In this document: piece by piece, positions 6,984-13,671 of the stretch | Numbering within the stretch: the stretch's first letter is position 1 | How the letters are laid out: each line of letters begins with the position of its first letter | From: DASUFE01 sp036274675 | Lineage (GTDB): Bacteria > Pseudomonadota > Gammaproteobacteria > HTCC5015 | Direction: 5' to 3' | DNA length: 15,213 nt | Assembly (NCBI GenBank): GCA_036274675.1 | Contig: DASUFE010000124.1 | Location: 1-15,213 of the forward strand | Program-made: the position numbers and the translations under genes | Notes under the pieces: generated by a model | Databases searched by the model: none | Told to the model about the DNA's origin: nothing | Seen by the model: the letters and a program-made list of their open reading frames with translations, nothing else

Positions 6984-8332
6984 TAATAGGGAAGGCCAAG
7001 GTCTGCGATAAAGGCGGCCAGGAATCGCACGGCATCACCGCCCGTGACGGCCCGATGGTCGAAGCTCAGCGATACCGGAATATGGCGCACATTGACAATG
7101 CCGCTGGCGGTCAGCCGCAATTCCTGCATGATGCGCCCGGTGCCGACGATCGCGACCTGAGGGGGGGTGACGATGGGCGTGGCAAAGGTGCCCGCAATCA
7201 TGCCGAAATTCGACAGAGTAATGGTGGCGTTCTGCAGTTGTTCAGGCTTGAGTCGCTTGGCGTATACCGCTTCGCGCAGTTCATTGAGTGAGGCGCGCAG
7301 TTCCTGGGCGGTTTTAGTGTCGGCATTATGAATGACCGGCACGGAAAGCCCATGCGAGGAATCCACCGCGATTGCTACGTTGACATGCTGAAGCAGGGTG
7401 CGCTCCATTTTTTCGCCGTCAAACCAGGCGTTAAGGGCGGGTTCAACCATACTGGCCGCGCAGACGGCTCGGATCAGCCGCGCCGAGATATCCTGTTTTT
7501 CGGGCCAGGCCGAGATGTCCGCCATGTCGTAAACCGTGGTGTTGACTATGGTGTCGCGGGCTTTCGCCATATTGAGCGCCATCGAACGGCGTTCCCCTCG
7601 TATGGGTACCGGCTTGCCGGTCACTTCCTGGGTGCGTTCGGGCAATTTGTAACTGCCGGTGGCGGCCATCCGCGTTTCCGGCTGCTGCACGCGTTTTTTC
7701 TGCACGTCGGCCAGCGTGACGTTGTCCTGATGACCGGTCGGACGCAGATTGCGCATGTCGATGCCGTGCGCGCTGGCGGCGCTGCGTACCTTCGGCGCCG
7801 CCCGCACGCCCTTGCCGAAATCGATCGCAACGGCGGTTTGTTCCTCATCGTTAGAACTGATCCCGTTGTTCTGGATGCGGGCGGTATCCGCGGCCTTGCG
7901 CACGTCCGCCAGCGTAATGCTGTTACCCTGACCGCTGCCTTGTACAGTAGTCAGGTCAACTTTCAGTTTGCGGGCCAGTGCCTGCACCGGAGTGGAGGCC
8001 TGGGACAATGCCGCCTGAGCCGCCGAGGGCAGAGTCGTGATTTTAGGAATATCGTCCTCATCAGACTGTTCTTTGGCGGTCAATGAACGGAACTCTTCGG
8101 CATTGCCGAAAGTCACCAACGGTTTGCCGGTTTCAACGACATCGCCGGGTTTGCCGTGCAAAATAGCGATCCGACCGCTTTGTGGCGAAGGTACTTCAAC
8201 GACAGCTTTCGCGGTTTCCATTTCCGCTAAGGGTTGTTCTGCCTCGACGACGTCGCCTACTTTGACGAACCAACGCACGATTTCAGCGTCGGGGAGGCCT
8301 TCACCCAGATCCGGCAGATTGAATACGTTCAT
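6983..8332 (-). CDS. 2-oxoacid dehydrogenase E2 (lipoyl acyltransferase, pyruvate or branched-chain type)
   Basis: Core enzyme that moves the acyl group from E1 to CoA through a swinging lipoyl arm. It has 449 residues. A single lipoyl domain (about 1-76) has the lipoyl lysine K42 in the context METAKAVVEVP. Two consecutive stretches resemble the E3/E1-binding (PSBD) domain: about 112-148 (TPVQALARKLKVDL to ITLADVRKAA) and about 177-213 (APKVRSAASAHGIDM to VTLADVQKK). The catalytic domain (about 240-449) has HVNVAIAVDSSHGLSVPVI, TLSNFGMIAGTFATPI and SFDHRAVTGGDAVRF. The catalytic His is H426. The usual HRxxDG motif reads HRAVTG, with Thr430 in place of Asp. ATG and the preceding E1 beta stop overlap as ATGA. 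It could be pyruvate or branched-chain specific; I cannot tell which, so I give no symbol. Confidence 0.93.
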   Translation of the reverse strand: MNVFNLPDLGEGLPDAEIVRWFVKVGDVVEAEQPLAEMETAKAVVEVPSPQSGRIAILHGKPGDVVETGKPLVTFGNAEEFRSLTAKEQSDEDDIPKITTLPSAAQAALSQASTPVQALARKLKVDLTTVQGSGQGNSITLADVRKAADTARIQNNGISSNDEEQTAVAIDFGKGVRAAPKVRSAASAHGIDMRNLRPTGHQDNVTLADVQKKRVQQPETRMAATGSYKLPERTQEVTGKPVPIRGERRSMALNMAKARDTIVNTTVYDMADISAWPEKQDISARLIRAVCAASMVEPALNAWFDGEKMERTLLQHVNVAIAVDSSHGLSVPVIHNADTKTAQELRASLNELREAVYAKRLKPEQLQNATITLSNFGMIAGTFATPIVTPPQVAIVGTGRIMQELRLTASGIVNVRHIPVSLSFDHRAVTGGDAVRFLAAFIADLGLPY

Positions 8333-9309
8333 CGATACTCCATGACTTTGCGGATTTCGTCGGTAATGCGTTTGACCGAAGGCATGTAGCGGTGCTCGGT
8401 CTTCGGGTAGGGCATGATCGTGTCATAACCGGTGACGCGTCCGACCGGGGCCAGCAGATGCAGCATGGCCTTTTCGGCCAGTTCGGCGGCAATTTCGGAA
8501 GCGATACCGCCCGCGCGAGGTGCTTCCTGCACGATCACGCAGCGACCGGTCTTTTCCACCGAGTCGACGATCGTCGCGATATCGATCGGGCTGATGGTGA
8601 CGAGATCGATAACCTCGCAACTGACGCCTTCAGCTTCCATCTGCTCGGCTGCCAGCAGGGTCTCGTGCATCATGGCACCCCAGCTGACGAGGGTGATATC
8701 AGTGCCCTCGCGGTCGATGAAGCAGCACTCCAGCGGGAAGGCGTCCCCGTTATCCTCGACCTCCTCCTTCTTCTTGCGGTACATGCGCGTGGGTTCAAGG
8801 AAGATCACCGGATCGGGATCGCGGATCGCCGCCAGCAGCAGGCCGTAGGCACGGGCCGGTGTGGAGGGGATGACGACCTTGAGGCCGGGGATATGCGCGA
8901 GCAGAGCTTCTGTACTCTCGCAATGATGTTCCGGTGCGTGTACGCCCCCGCCGTAAGGCATTCGCACTACCATGGGCAGGGTGATACGCCCGCGTGTGCG
9001 GTTTCGCATGCGGGCAACGGCAGTCACGAGTTGGTTGAAACCCGGAAAAATAAAACCCATAAACTGGATTTCAGCGATGGGGCGCATCTGTTGTGACGCC
9101 ATGCCGACGCAGAGCCCCATGATCAGGGATTCGGCGAGCGGGGTGTCCATCACGCGATCGGCCCCGTACTTCTGGTACAGCCCGTCGGTAGTGCGGAACA
9201 CGCCACCGTTCTTGGCGATATCCTGTCCCAGCAGCACGACCTCCGGGTCGCGGCTTAATTCGTGGTCCAGTGCCATGTTGACACTGTCGGCCAGGGTCAT
9301 GAGCGCCAT
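8329..9309 (-). CDS. 2-oxoacid dehydrogenase E1 component, beta subunit
   Basis: Forms the alpha2beta2 thiamine-diphosphate decarboxylase with the gene just upstream. It has 326 residues, the usual length. Motifs include VVLLGQDIAKNGGVFRTTDGL, the conserved glutamate E60 in TPLAESLI that activates the cofactor, and RPIAEIQFMGFIFPGFNQL. Further along are RMPYGGGVHAPEHHCES, with the active-site histidines at about 129-130, and HIPGLKVVIPSTPARAYGLLLAAIRDPDPVIFLEPTRMYR. A transketolase C-terminal domain occupies about 200-320. The start abuts the E1 alpha stop with no spacer. This is the Gram-positive or mitochondrial style of PDH/BCKDH, not the single-chain AceE of E. coli. Confidence 0.94.
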   Translation of the reverse strand: MALMTLADSVNMALDHELSRDPEVVLLGQDIAKNGGVFRTTDGLYQKYGADRVMDTPLAESLIMGLCVGMASQQMRPIAEIQFMGFIFPGFNQLVTAVARMRNRTRGRITLPMVVRMPYGGGVHAPEHHCESTEALLAHIPGLKVVIPSTPARAYGLLLAAIRDPDPVIFLEPTRMYRKKKEEVEDNGDAFPLECCFIDREGTDITLVSWGAMMHETLLAAEQMEAEGVSCEVIDLVTISPIDIATIVDSVEKTGRCVIVQEAPRAGGIASEIAAELAEKAMLHLLAPVGRVTGYDTIMPYPKTEHRYMPSVKRITDEIRKVMEYR

Positions 9310-10443
9310 TTATTCATCCCCCCGGCGGATTGCTTCATCGCGCTGCTCGCGCAGCCTTTCGGGCAGTTCCGCGTACAGGTAGTCGAACATGGCCTCGGGA
9401 GGAGGCAACGGGGCGTTGAGGAATATCTCCACCTCGGCTTCCACTTCCTGCTTTATTTCCTGTTCGATTTTACGTTCCAGATCTTCGTCGAGGATGCCGT
9501 TGTCGCGCAGCAGTTTTTTCAGGCGGCGGAACGGCTCCTGCCGCAGCGCCTGTTCGTGCTCGCTTTTGTCCACGTAGCGGGTCAGGTCGTCCACGGTGGT
9601 GTGCGCGCACAAACGGTAGGTCAGGGCCTCGATCAGGGTGGCTCCGCCGCCCTGCCGCGCCTTCTGCATGGCGGCTTCAGTCACAGCCCTGACGGCGATC
9701 ACGTCGTTGCCGTCGACCTGAATACCTTCAATTCCGCCGGCGATGGCTTTTTGCGCCAGGGTCTGGCAACTGGTCTGCTTGTTGTTCGGTTCCGACAGTG
9801 CCCAGCGGTTGTTGTTAATGATGATGACCAACGGCAGGTTCCAGGCTCCGGCAGCGTTGACGGTTTCGTAAAAATCGCCCTCGGAAGTGCCGCCGTCCCC
9901 TACGAAGGTCAGCACCGCGCGGTTTTTCTGCTTGCGCAGCTTGATCGCTGTGGCGACTCCCGCCGCATGCGGCAATTGAGAGGAAATGCAGATCGGTATC
10001 GGCAGGTCAAAACGGCAGCGCGGATCCTTGAAATTGGAGCCTTCCTCGAAGCCGCCCCAGTACATGAGGATTTCATGGAGCTTTACTCCACGCATGTAGA
10101 GCTCGGGGGCGCTGCGGTAATAGGGGACGAACATGTCCTGGTCTGTGAGGCAACTGGCGGCGCCCGCTCCGACAGCTTCCTGCCCGAGGCAGCCGGGATA
10201 GGTGCCGAATTTGCCGGTGCGGTGCAGAACCGAGACCTTGTGTTCCAGGACTTGCGAAACTTTCATCGCCCGGTACAGGCTCAGCATCAGGCTGCTGTCC
10301 TGCGTAAAACCCGGCAATTCGTTGACGATCTGTCCTTCCGCGTCCACATACTGGACGTATTTAATGTCGAATTGCGCGACCGTGCGCGCCGCGTCCTGAA
10401 TGGATTTCGTTTTTGATTTGACGATAAAAGGGGTTTTTTGCAT
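9310..10443 (-). CDS. 2-oxoacid dehydrogenase E1 component, alpha subunit
   Basis: Thiamine-diphosphate-binding half of E1, 377 residues. The N-terminal region (FDIKYVQYVDAEGQIVNE) resembles that of Bacillus-type PdhA. The core includes SVLHRTGKFGTYPGCLGQEA, FVPYYRSAPELYMRG and QLPHAAGVATAIKLR. The ThDP/Mg motif runs from GDGGTSEGD (about 182-190) to the asparagines NNN (210-212). The phosphorylation-loop-like region is YRLCAHTTVDDLTRY with His281. By recall it resembles Bacillus PdhA throughout, which favours pyruvate. A leucine dehydrogenase-like neighbour favours branched-chain 2-oxoacids. It starts 3 bases after the flavin reductase stop; no promoter space exists between them. Confidence 0.94.
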   Translation of the reverse strand: MQKTPFIVKSKTKSIQDAARTVAQFDIKYVQYVDAEGQIVNELPGFTQDSSLMLSLYRAMKVSQVLEHKVSVLHRTGKFGTYPGCLGQEAVGAGAASCLTDQDMFVPYYRSAPELYMRGVKLHEILMYWGGFEEGSNFKDPRCRFDLPIPICISSQLPHAAGVATAIKLRKQKNRAVLTFVGDGGTSEGDFYETVNAAGAWNLPLVIIINNNRWALSEPNNKQTSCQTLAQKAIAGGIEGIQVDGNDVIAVRAVTEAAMQKARQGGGATLIEALTYRLCAHTTVDDLTRYVDKSEHEQALRQEPFRRLKKLLRDNGILDEDLERKIEQEIKQEVEAEVEIFLNAPLPPPEAMFDYLYAELPERLREQRDEAIRRGDE

Positions 10444-10446
10444 GGC

Positions 10447-10977
10447 TCAGAGGATTGTTTGCTGCTTGGTATCCTGTAAGGTATTCACGGCCATGTAGGT
10501 TCCATCCAGATATATCAAGGGCGAAACTTCACCATGCATTGTGATGCCTTCGACCCGGCCGATAAAAATGGTATGGCTAGCATAACATAGGGATTTATCG
10601 TTTATACAGAAGATATTGGCCTGGGCGTCGGCCAGATAAGGGATTCCTGAAGCGCTGTTTCGCCACTGGCCAATGCCGAAACGGTCGCGCGTTTGCGGCC
10701 CCTGGCTGCAGAGTTCTGCCAGGGTGCGCTGTTTCGCGTTGAGGATGTTGATGCAGAATGGCCGGCCTTGCTCGAGCGCACTGTAAATCCCCGCCTGCTG
10801 GTTGACGCAGACCAGCAGCGAGGGCGGTTCCAGGGACACGGAGGTTATCGCGGTGGCGGTCATGGCATAGCCCCTGCCGGCGGCATCGGCGGTGGAAACA
10901 ACGCTGACCGAAGCCGCCATGCGGCGCATTGCCTGTTTTAGCAAGAGGGCCGGATTGGTCATTTGCTTTGTTGTCAT
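10447..10977 (-). CDS. Flavin reductase-domain (FMN-binding split-barrel) protein
   Basis: Predicted NAD(P)H:flavin oxidoreductase of the HpaC/short-chain family, 176 residues, cytoplasmic. Visible motifs: MRRMAASVSVVSTAD (start of the barrel), AMTATAITSVSLEPPSLLVCVN (about 38-59, flavin-binding strand), FCINIL (74-79), HTIFIGRVE (135-143) and PLIYLDGTYM (153-162). Such proteins usually hand reduced flavin to a two-component monooxygenase, but none is in the window. It is the first gene of the E1-E2 operon, 3 bases before E1 alpha. The ATG at 10977 has a poor ribosome binding site. An in-frame ATG five codons later (10962) is a possible alternative. Family call good, physiological role unknown. 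Confidence 0.88.
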   Translation of the reverse strand: MTTKQMTNPALLLKQAMRRMAASVSVVSTADAAGRGYAMTATAITSVSLEPPSLLVCVNQQAGIYSALEQGRPFCINILNAKQRTLAELCSQGPQTRDRFGIGQWRNSASGIPYLADAQANIFCINDKSLCYASHTIFIGRVEGITMHGEVSPLIYLDGTYMAVNTLQDTKQQTIL

Positions 10978-11077
10978 ATCGGGAATATGGGCAAAGGCGC
11001 GTATTTTAAGCTAAATTGCCCGTCGGCCGTTATATGCGGCAGCGGCTCTTTCCATTAATTAATTTTATAAGGCAGGC
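10978..11077. promoter_or_regulatory. Divergent intergenic region between the E1-E2 operon and the leucine dehydrogenase-like gene
   Basis: This 100-base gap must hold promoters for both directions, since the genes on either side are divergent. It is locally AT-rich, at TATTTTAAGCTAAATT (11002-11017) and TTAATTAATTTTATAA (11055-11070). On the - strand, TAAAAT (11008-11003) could be a -10 box. I see no convincing -35 partner in either direction, so exact promoters are not assigned. A shared operator is plausible but no clear palindrome stands out. Confidence 0.4.
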
Positions 11078-12133
11078 ATGATGGCTGTTTTTACGCACCC
11101 GGAATTCGATGGCCACGAACAGGTGGTGTTTTTCCGTGAGCCCGCCGCCAATCTGACTGCCATCATCGCCGTTCATAACACCGTACGCGGCCCGGCCCTG
11201 GGTGGCTGCCGCATGTATCCCTATGCCTCGGAAGAGGAGGCTCTGCGCGATGTGTTGCGCTTGTCCCGGGGCATGACCTACAAATCCGCCATTTCGCGGC
11301 TGCCCATGGGCGGCGGCAAGTCGGTGCTGATCGGCGATCCGGTGCGGGACAAGACGCCTGCCCTGTTGCAGGCTTTCGGGCGTTGCCTGGAACGGATGAA
11401 CGGCCGCTATATCGTGGCTGAGGATTCCGGTACCACGGTCGAGGATATCCGGTTGATGGCGAGCGAGACTGCTCATGTATCGGGCATCGCCGAACGGCCC
11501 ATGCCGGAGGGCGGCGTCGCCGACGGCGATCCTTCGCCGGCGACCGCCTGGGGCGTATATGCCGGTATGCGCGCGGCCGCGCGCCTGGAACTCGGCCGCG
11601 ACAGCCTGCGGGGCCTGCGCATCGGCGTGCAGGGCGTGGGCGCGGTCGGGTCGCGCCTGGTCGCGCATCTGGCAAGGGCCGGGGCGCAGATCTTTATCAG
11701 TGATGTCGCGCAGCGACGCGTCGATGAAACGGCGCGGCGCCATCCCGTGACGCCGGTGGCGCCCGCGGAAATTTACGATCTTGAGCTGGATATACTCGCA
11801 CCCTGCGGTTTCGGCGCGGTGCTGAACGACCTTACGATCCCGCGCCTGAAGACGCGCATCGTCGCCGGCGCCGCCAACAACCAGCTGGCCACGGCGGAGG
11901 ACGCCGCAAGTCTGCACGAGCGTGGCGTCGTCTATGTGCCGGACTTCGCCGTGAACGCGGGCGGCGTCATCGATATCGCCGGGCAGCGCGCGGATCTGGA
12001 CTATGCAGAATCGATGCGGCAGGTGGAGCGCATTTTCGATACCGTGACCGAAATTATTCAGCGATCCCGCAAACTCGGCATCGACACTAACCAGGTTGCG
12101 CTGCGGATGGCCGAAGCGAATCTGAAGGGTTGA
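11078..12133 (+). CDS. Glu/Leu/Phe/Val dehydrogenase, leucine dehydrogenase-like
   Basis: NAD-dependent amino-acid dehydrogenase, 351 residues, converting a branched-chain (or related) L-amino acid to its 2-oxoacid and ammonium. The catalytic domain shows RGPALGGCRMYPYASEEEA, then GMTYKSA with Lys69, PMGGGK with Lys81, and EDSGTT with Asp116. These correspond to K68, K80 and D115 of Bacillus leucine dehydrogenase. The Rossmann domain has GVQGVGAVG (183-191) and Asp209 at the end of the second strand, which favours NAD over NADP. Then come AGAANNQL and PDFAVNAGGVIDI. AAGG at 11069-11072 could serve ATG 11078 or ATG 11081 (the latter gives MAVFTHPEF). Divergent from the 2-oxoacid dehydrogenase operon. 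Valine or phenylalanine specificity cannot be excluded. Confidence 0.92.
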   Translation: MMAVFTHPEFDGHEQVVFFREPAANLTAIIAVHNTVRGPALGGCRMYPYASEEEALRDVLRLSRGMTYKSAISRLPMGGGKSVLIGDPVRDKTPALLQAFGRCLERMNGRYIVAEDSGTTVEDIRLMASETAHVSGIAERPMPEGGVADGDPSPATAWGVYAGMRAAARLELGRDSLRGLRIGVQGVGAVGSRLVAHLARAGAQIFISDVAQRRVDETARRHPVTPVAPAEIYDLELDILAPCGFGAVLNDLTIPRLKTRIVAGAANNQLATAEDAASLHERGVVYVPDFAVNAGGVIDIAGQRADLDYAESMRQVERIFDTVTEIIQRSRKLGIDTNQVALRMAEANLKG

Positions 12134-12199
12134 AGGCGCATGGTGACGGGGCGTGCAGGCGTGGTACTCTTGGACGGCCGTCAAACCTGAGATTGCATT

Positions 12200-12943
12200 A
12201 TGAATAGAATGATATGGCTTCTTTTTCTGTTGCTCGCTGCGCTTGGTGGCGGGGCGCTCGGCTGGTTTTATACAACGCATTCCGCGGGCGCCGCCGCAGT
12301 GGCGCTGGATCCGGCCACCGACCTGGCGGGCTATGTCAGCCTGCGGAAGAAAGTACTTTATGTACAGCCGGGGCAGCAGCAAACCGTGCTCGATCACTTG
12401 GGCGCCCAAAGCGTGGGCGACGGCCGCTATCGGGCCACTATCGATCCCCTGTTCGAACAGCCCCTGAGCATCCGCTTCAAGATCGTCGCGACGGAGCATC
12501 CGCATCTGTTCATGTGGCTGGACGAAAACCCTCTGGAAGATGCGGCCAATGCCGTGGCTGATGTCATTACCGGCGCAGTAGTGGATGCCGTGAATAATGC
12601 GCTCGGCCGGACGGAACAAGAACCGGTAAGCGGCGCCAACGTGGTGCTGGTTGACGATGTGAGAGGGGTGGCCGTGTGGAAAAATGCGCGCTGCGGCACG
12701 CCGACACCGGCGCAGGTCATCGACTGCCAGGGTCCGATCCCCGCGGACGGCGCGGAACTCGCGGGTCTGTACTGGCGCAGCACCCATTACAGCCGGGCCA
12801 AATGCGTGAAGGGCGATGATATCTGCACCGATATCCGCCAGGCGGGAGGATTCATCGAACTGGCCATGGACCAGCAGTGCAATGTGGTACAGGATATCAA
12901 GCCGCTGGATACAAACCTTTATTGCCGGGTGCGGCGTCCCTAA
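12200..12943 (+). CDS. Unrecognised membrane-anchored or exported protein with six cysteines
   Basis: I do not recognise a family. It has 247 residues. Residues 4-24 are a hydrophobic segment (IWLLFLLLAALGGGALGWFY) that is either an uncleaved anchor or a signal peptide, and no lipobox is visible. The remainder is soluble, with a small Ala/Val-rich hydrophobic stretch at about 115-135 (ANAVADVITGAVVDAVNNAL). All six cysteines lie in the C-terminal third (165, 176, 202, 209, 227, 242), an even number that fits three disulfides in the periplasm. The ATG follows a weak ribosome binding site and a 66-base gap after the leucine dehydrogenase-like gene. It probably forms a small unit with the Dabb lipoprotein 15 bases downstream. 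Coding is supported by length, signal segment and GC-rich third positions. Confidence 0.75.
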   Translation: MNRMIWLLFLLLAALGGGALGWFYTTHSAGAAAVALDPATDLAGYVSLRKKVLYVQPGQQQTVLDHLGAQSVGDGRYRATIDPLFEQPLSIRFKIVATEHPHLFMWLDENPLEDAANAVADVITGAVVDAVNNALGRTEQEPVSGANVVLVDDVRGVAVWKNARCGTPTPAQVIDCQGPIPADGAELAGLYWRSTHYSRAKCVKGDDICTDIRQAGGFIELAMDQQCNVVQDIKPLDTNLYCRVRRP

Positions 12944-12958
12944 CGAAGGTGAGAAGTT

Positions 12959-13324
12959 ATGATTCGTAATCTAGTGGTTGTATGCCTGTTGTCCTTGGCG
13001 GCCTGCGCGCCGTGTAATATCAAGCCGGCGGTGAATCATGTGGTGCTGGTGTGGCTGAAGCCGGGTACGGCGCCGGAGGTTCAGGAAAAAATCATCGAGG
13101 GCAGCAAGACTCTCAAGTCCATCGGCCAGATCCGGGAGTTGCAGGTGGGGACGGCGATCCCGAGCGACCGTCCCATCGTGGACGACAGCTTCAGCCTCGG
13201 CATCCTGATGCGTTTCGACTCGGTGGAAGATATGAATACTTACATCAAGGATCCGCGGCATGTGCAGTTTGTGGATACCTGGGTGAAGCCATATCTCCAA
13301 AAGATAGTGGTTTACGATTTTTAG
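12959..13324 (+). CDS. Small lipoprotein with a Dabb (stress-responsive alpha/beta-barrel) domain
   Basis: It has 121 residues. The N-terminus is a lipoprotein signal: a hydrophobic stretch ending in the lipobox LAAC, with Cys16 as the lipidated residue. From about residue 25 the sequence fits the dimeric ferredoxin-like Dabb fold: NHVVLVWLKPGTAPEVQEKI, an IRELQVGTAI strand, then FSLGILMRFDSVEDMNTYI and DPRHVQFVDTWVKPYLQKIVVYDF. Proteins of this fold form homodimers and are often stress-induced, but their ligands are mostly unknown. The ribosome binding site AAGGTGAG precedes the ATG at good distance. Fifteen bases separate it from the preceding exported protein, suggesting cotranscription. 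An exported, lipidated version of this usually cytoplasmic domain is the notable point. Confidence 0.85.
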   Translation: MIRNLVVVCLLSLAACAPCNIKPAVNHVVLVWLKPGTAPEVQEKIIEGSKTLKSIGQIRELQVGTAIPSDRPIVDDSFSLGILMRFDSVEDMNTYIKDPRHVQFVDTWVKPYLQKIVVYDF

Positions 13325-13331
13325 TTTCCTC

Positions 13332-13355
13332 TCACAAAGGCACCAAGGCACAAAG
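13332..13355. repeat. Short direct repeat (AAGGCAC twice)
   Basis: The unit AAGGCAC occurs twice in close succession, flanked by CACAAAG-like bases (CACAAAGGCACCAAGGCACA). It directly follows the Dabb gene and precedes the palindrome. Short repeats of this kind are often dispersed in several copies in a genome, but only this copy is visible in the window. Confidence 0.45.
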
Positions 13356-13360
13356 ATTTT

Positions 13361-13392
13361 TAGGTTGGGGTTCGTAAACTCACCCCAACCTA
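13361..13392. repeat. Palindromic repeat element / hairpin, possible terminator of the Dabb gene
   Basis: Perfect 11-bp inverted repeat: TAGGTTGGGGT (13361-13371) and ACCCCAACCTA (13382-13392) around a 10-base loop. The arm resembles the GGTTGGG/CCCAACC type of dispersed palindromes I recall from several bacterial genomes. The downstream bases (CTTATTAATTTTCT) are T-rich on the + strand, so it may also stop transcription of the Dabb gene 37 bases upstream. Confidence 0.7.
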
Positions 13393-13639
13393 CTTATTAA
13401 TTTTCTAATCGTCTTAGTTCAGACAGTATTATTAATATTCTATGGTGGAGCATTTGAATCTGGTGTTCTGATATCCATATGCCAGAATCCAAGCGGCCAG
13501 TTAAATGTGCGTGATGCCGTTCTGAATAACCCTTTTTGCTTCTGAACGTGGGGTCCTTCGGTTTTAGCCTCCAATTTACATCGCGGGCGTATATAAAGTG
13601 GAGGTGATATTCGGTGATGTATGCCGATGGAATTCAATG

Positions 13640-13660
13640 AAGGGGGCTGTTCACCCCCTT
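13640..13660. repeat. GGGGG/CCCCC hairpin downstream of the DUF3892 gene
   Basis: AAGGGGG (13640-13646) pairs with CCCCCTT (13654-13660) across a 7-base loop. It lies 11 bases beyond the stop of the DUF3892 gene on the - strand, so it may be its terminator. The T-run after it on that strand is poor (CATTGAATT). It resembles the hairpin at 14339-14364, and both are preceded by CAATGAA in the same orientation. Confidence 0.55.
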
Positions 13661-13671
13661 CCCTCGCTATC

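Larger units (their letters stand above)
13325..13671. other. Non-coding stretch with repeats between the Dabb gene and the DUF3892 gene
   Basis: No gene is convincing in these 347 bases. Composition turns AT-rich after about 13390. It holds a short direct repeat (13332-13355), an 11-bp palindrome (13361-13392) and a GGGGG/CCCCC hairpin (13640-13660). About 13440-13620 contains no motif I recognise. A strong ribosome-binding-like GGAGGTGA at 13600-13607 leads only to a seven-codon reading frame (ATG 13617, stop 13640). Confidence 0.6.

Noticed and set aside
9262..10416. A 384-codon open frame on the + strand opposite E1 alpha
   Set aside because: Antisense to a conserved ThDP enzyme; no recognisable domain or ribosome binding site.
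11030..12787. A 585-codon open frame on the - strand opposite the leucine dehydrogenase-like and six-cysteine genes
   Set aside because: It is antisense to a clearly recognisable dehydrogenase. Its translation is rich in His, Arg and Ala with no motif, typical of the shadow of GC-rich codons.
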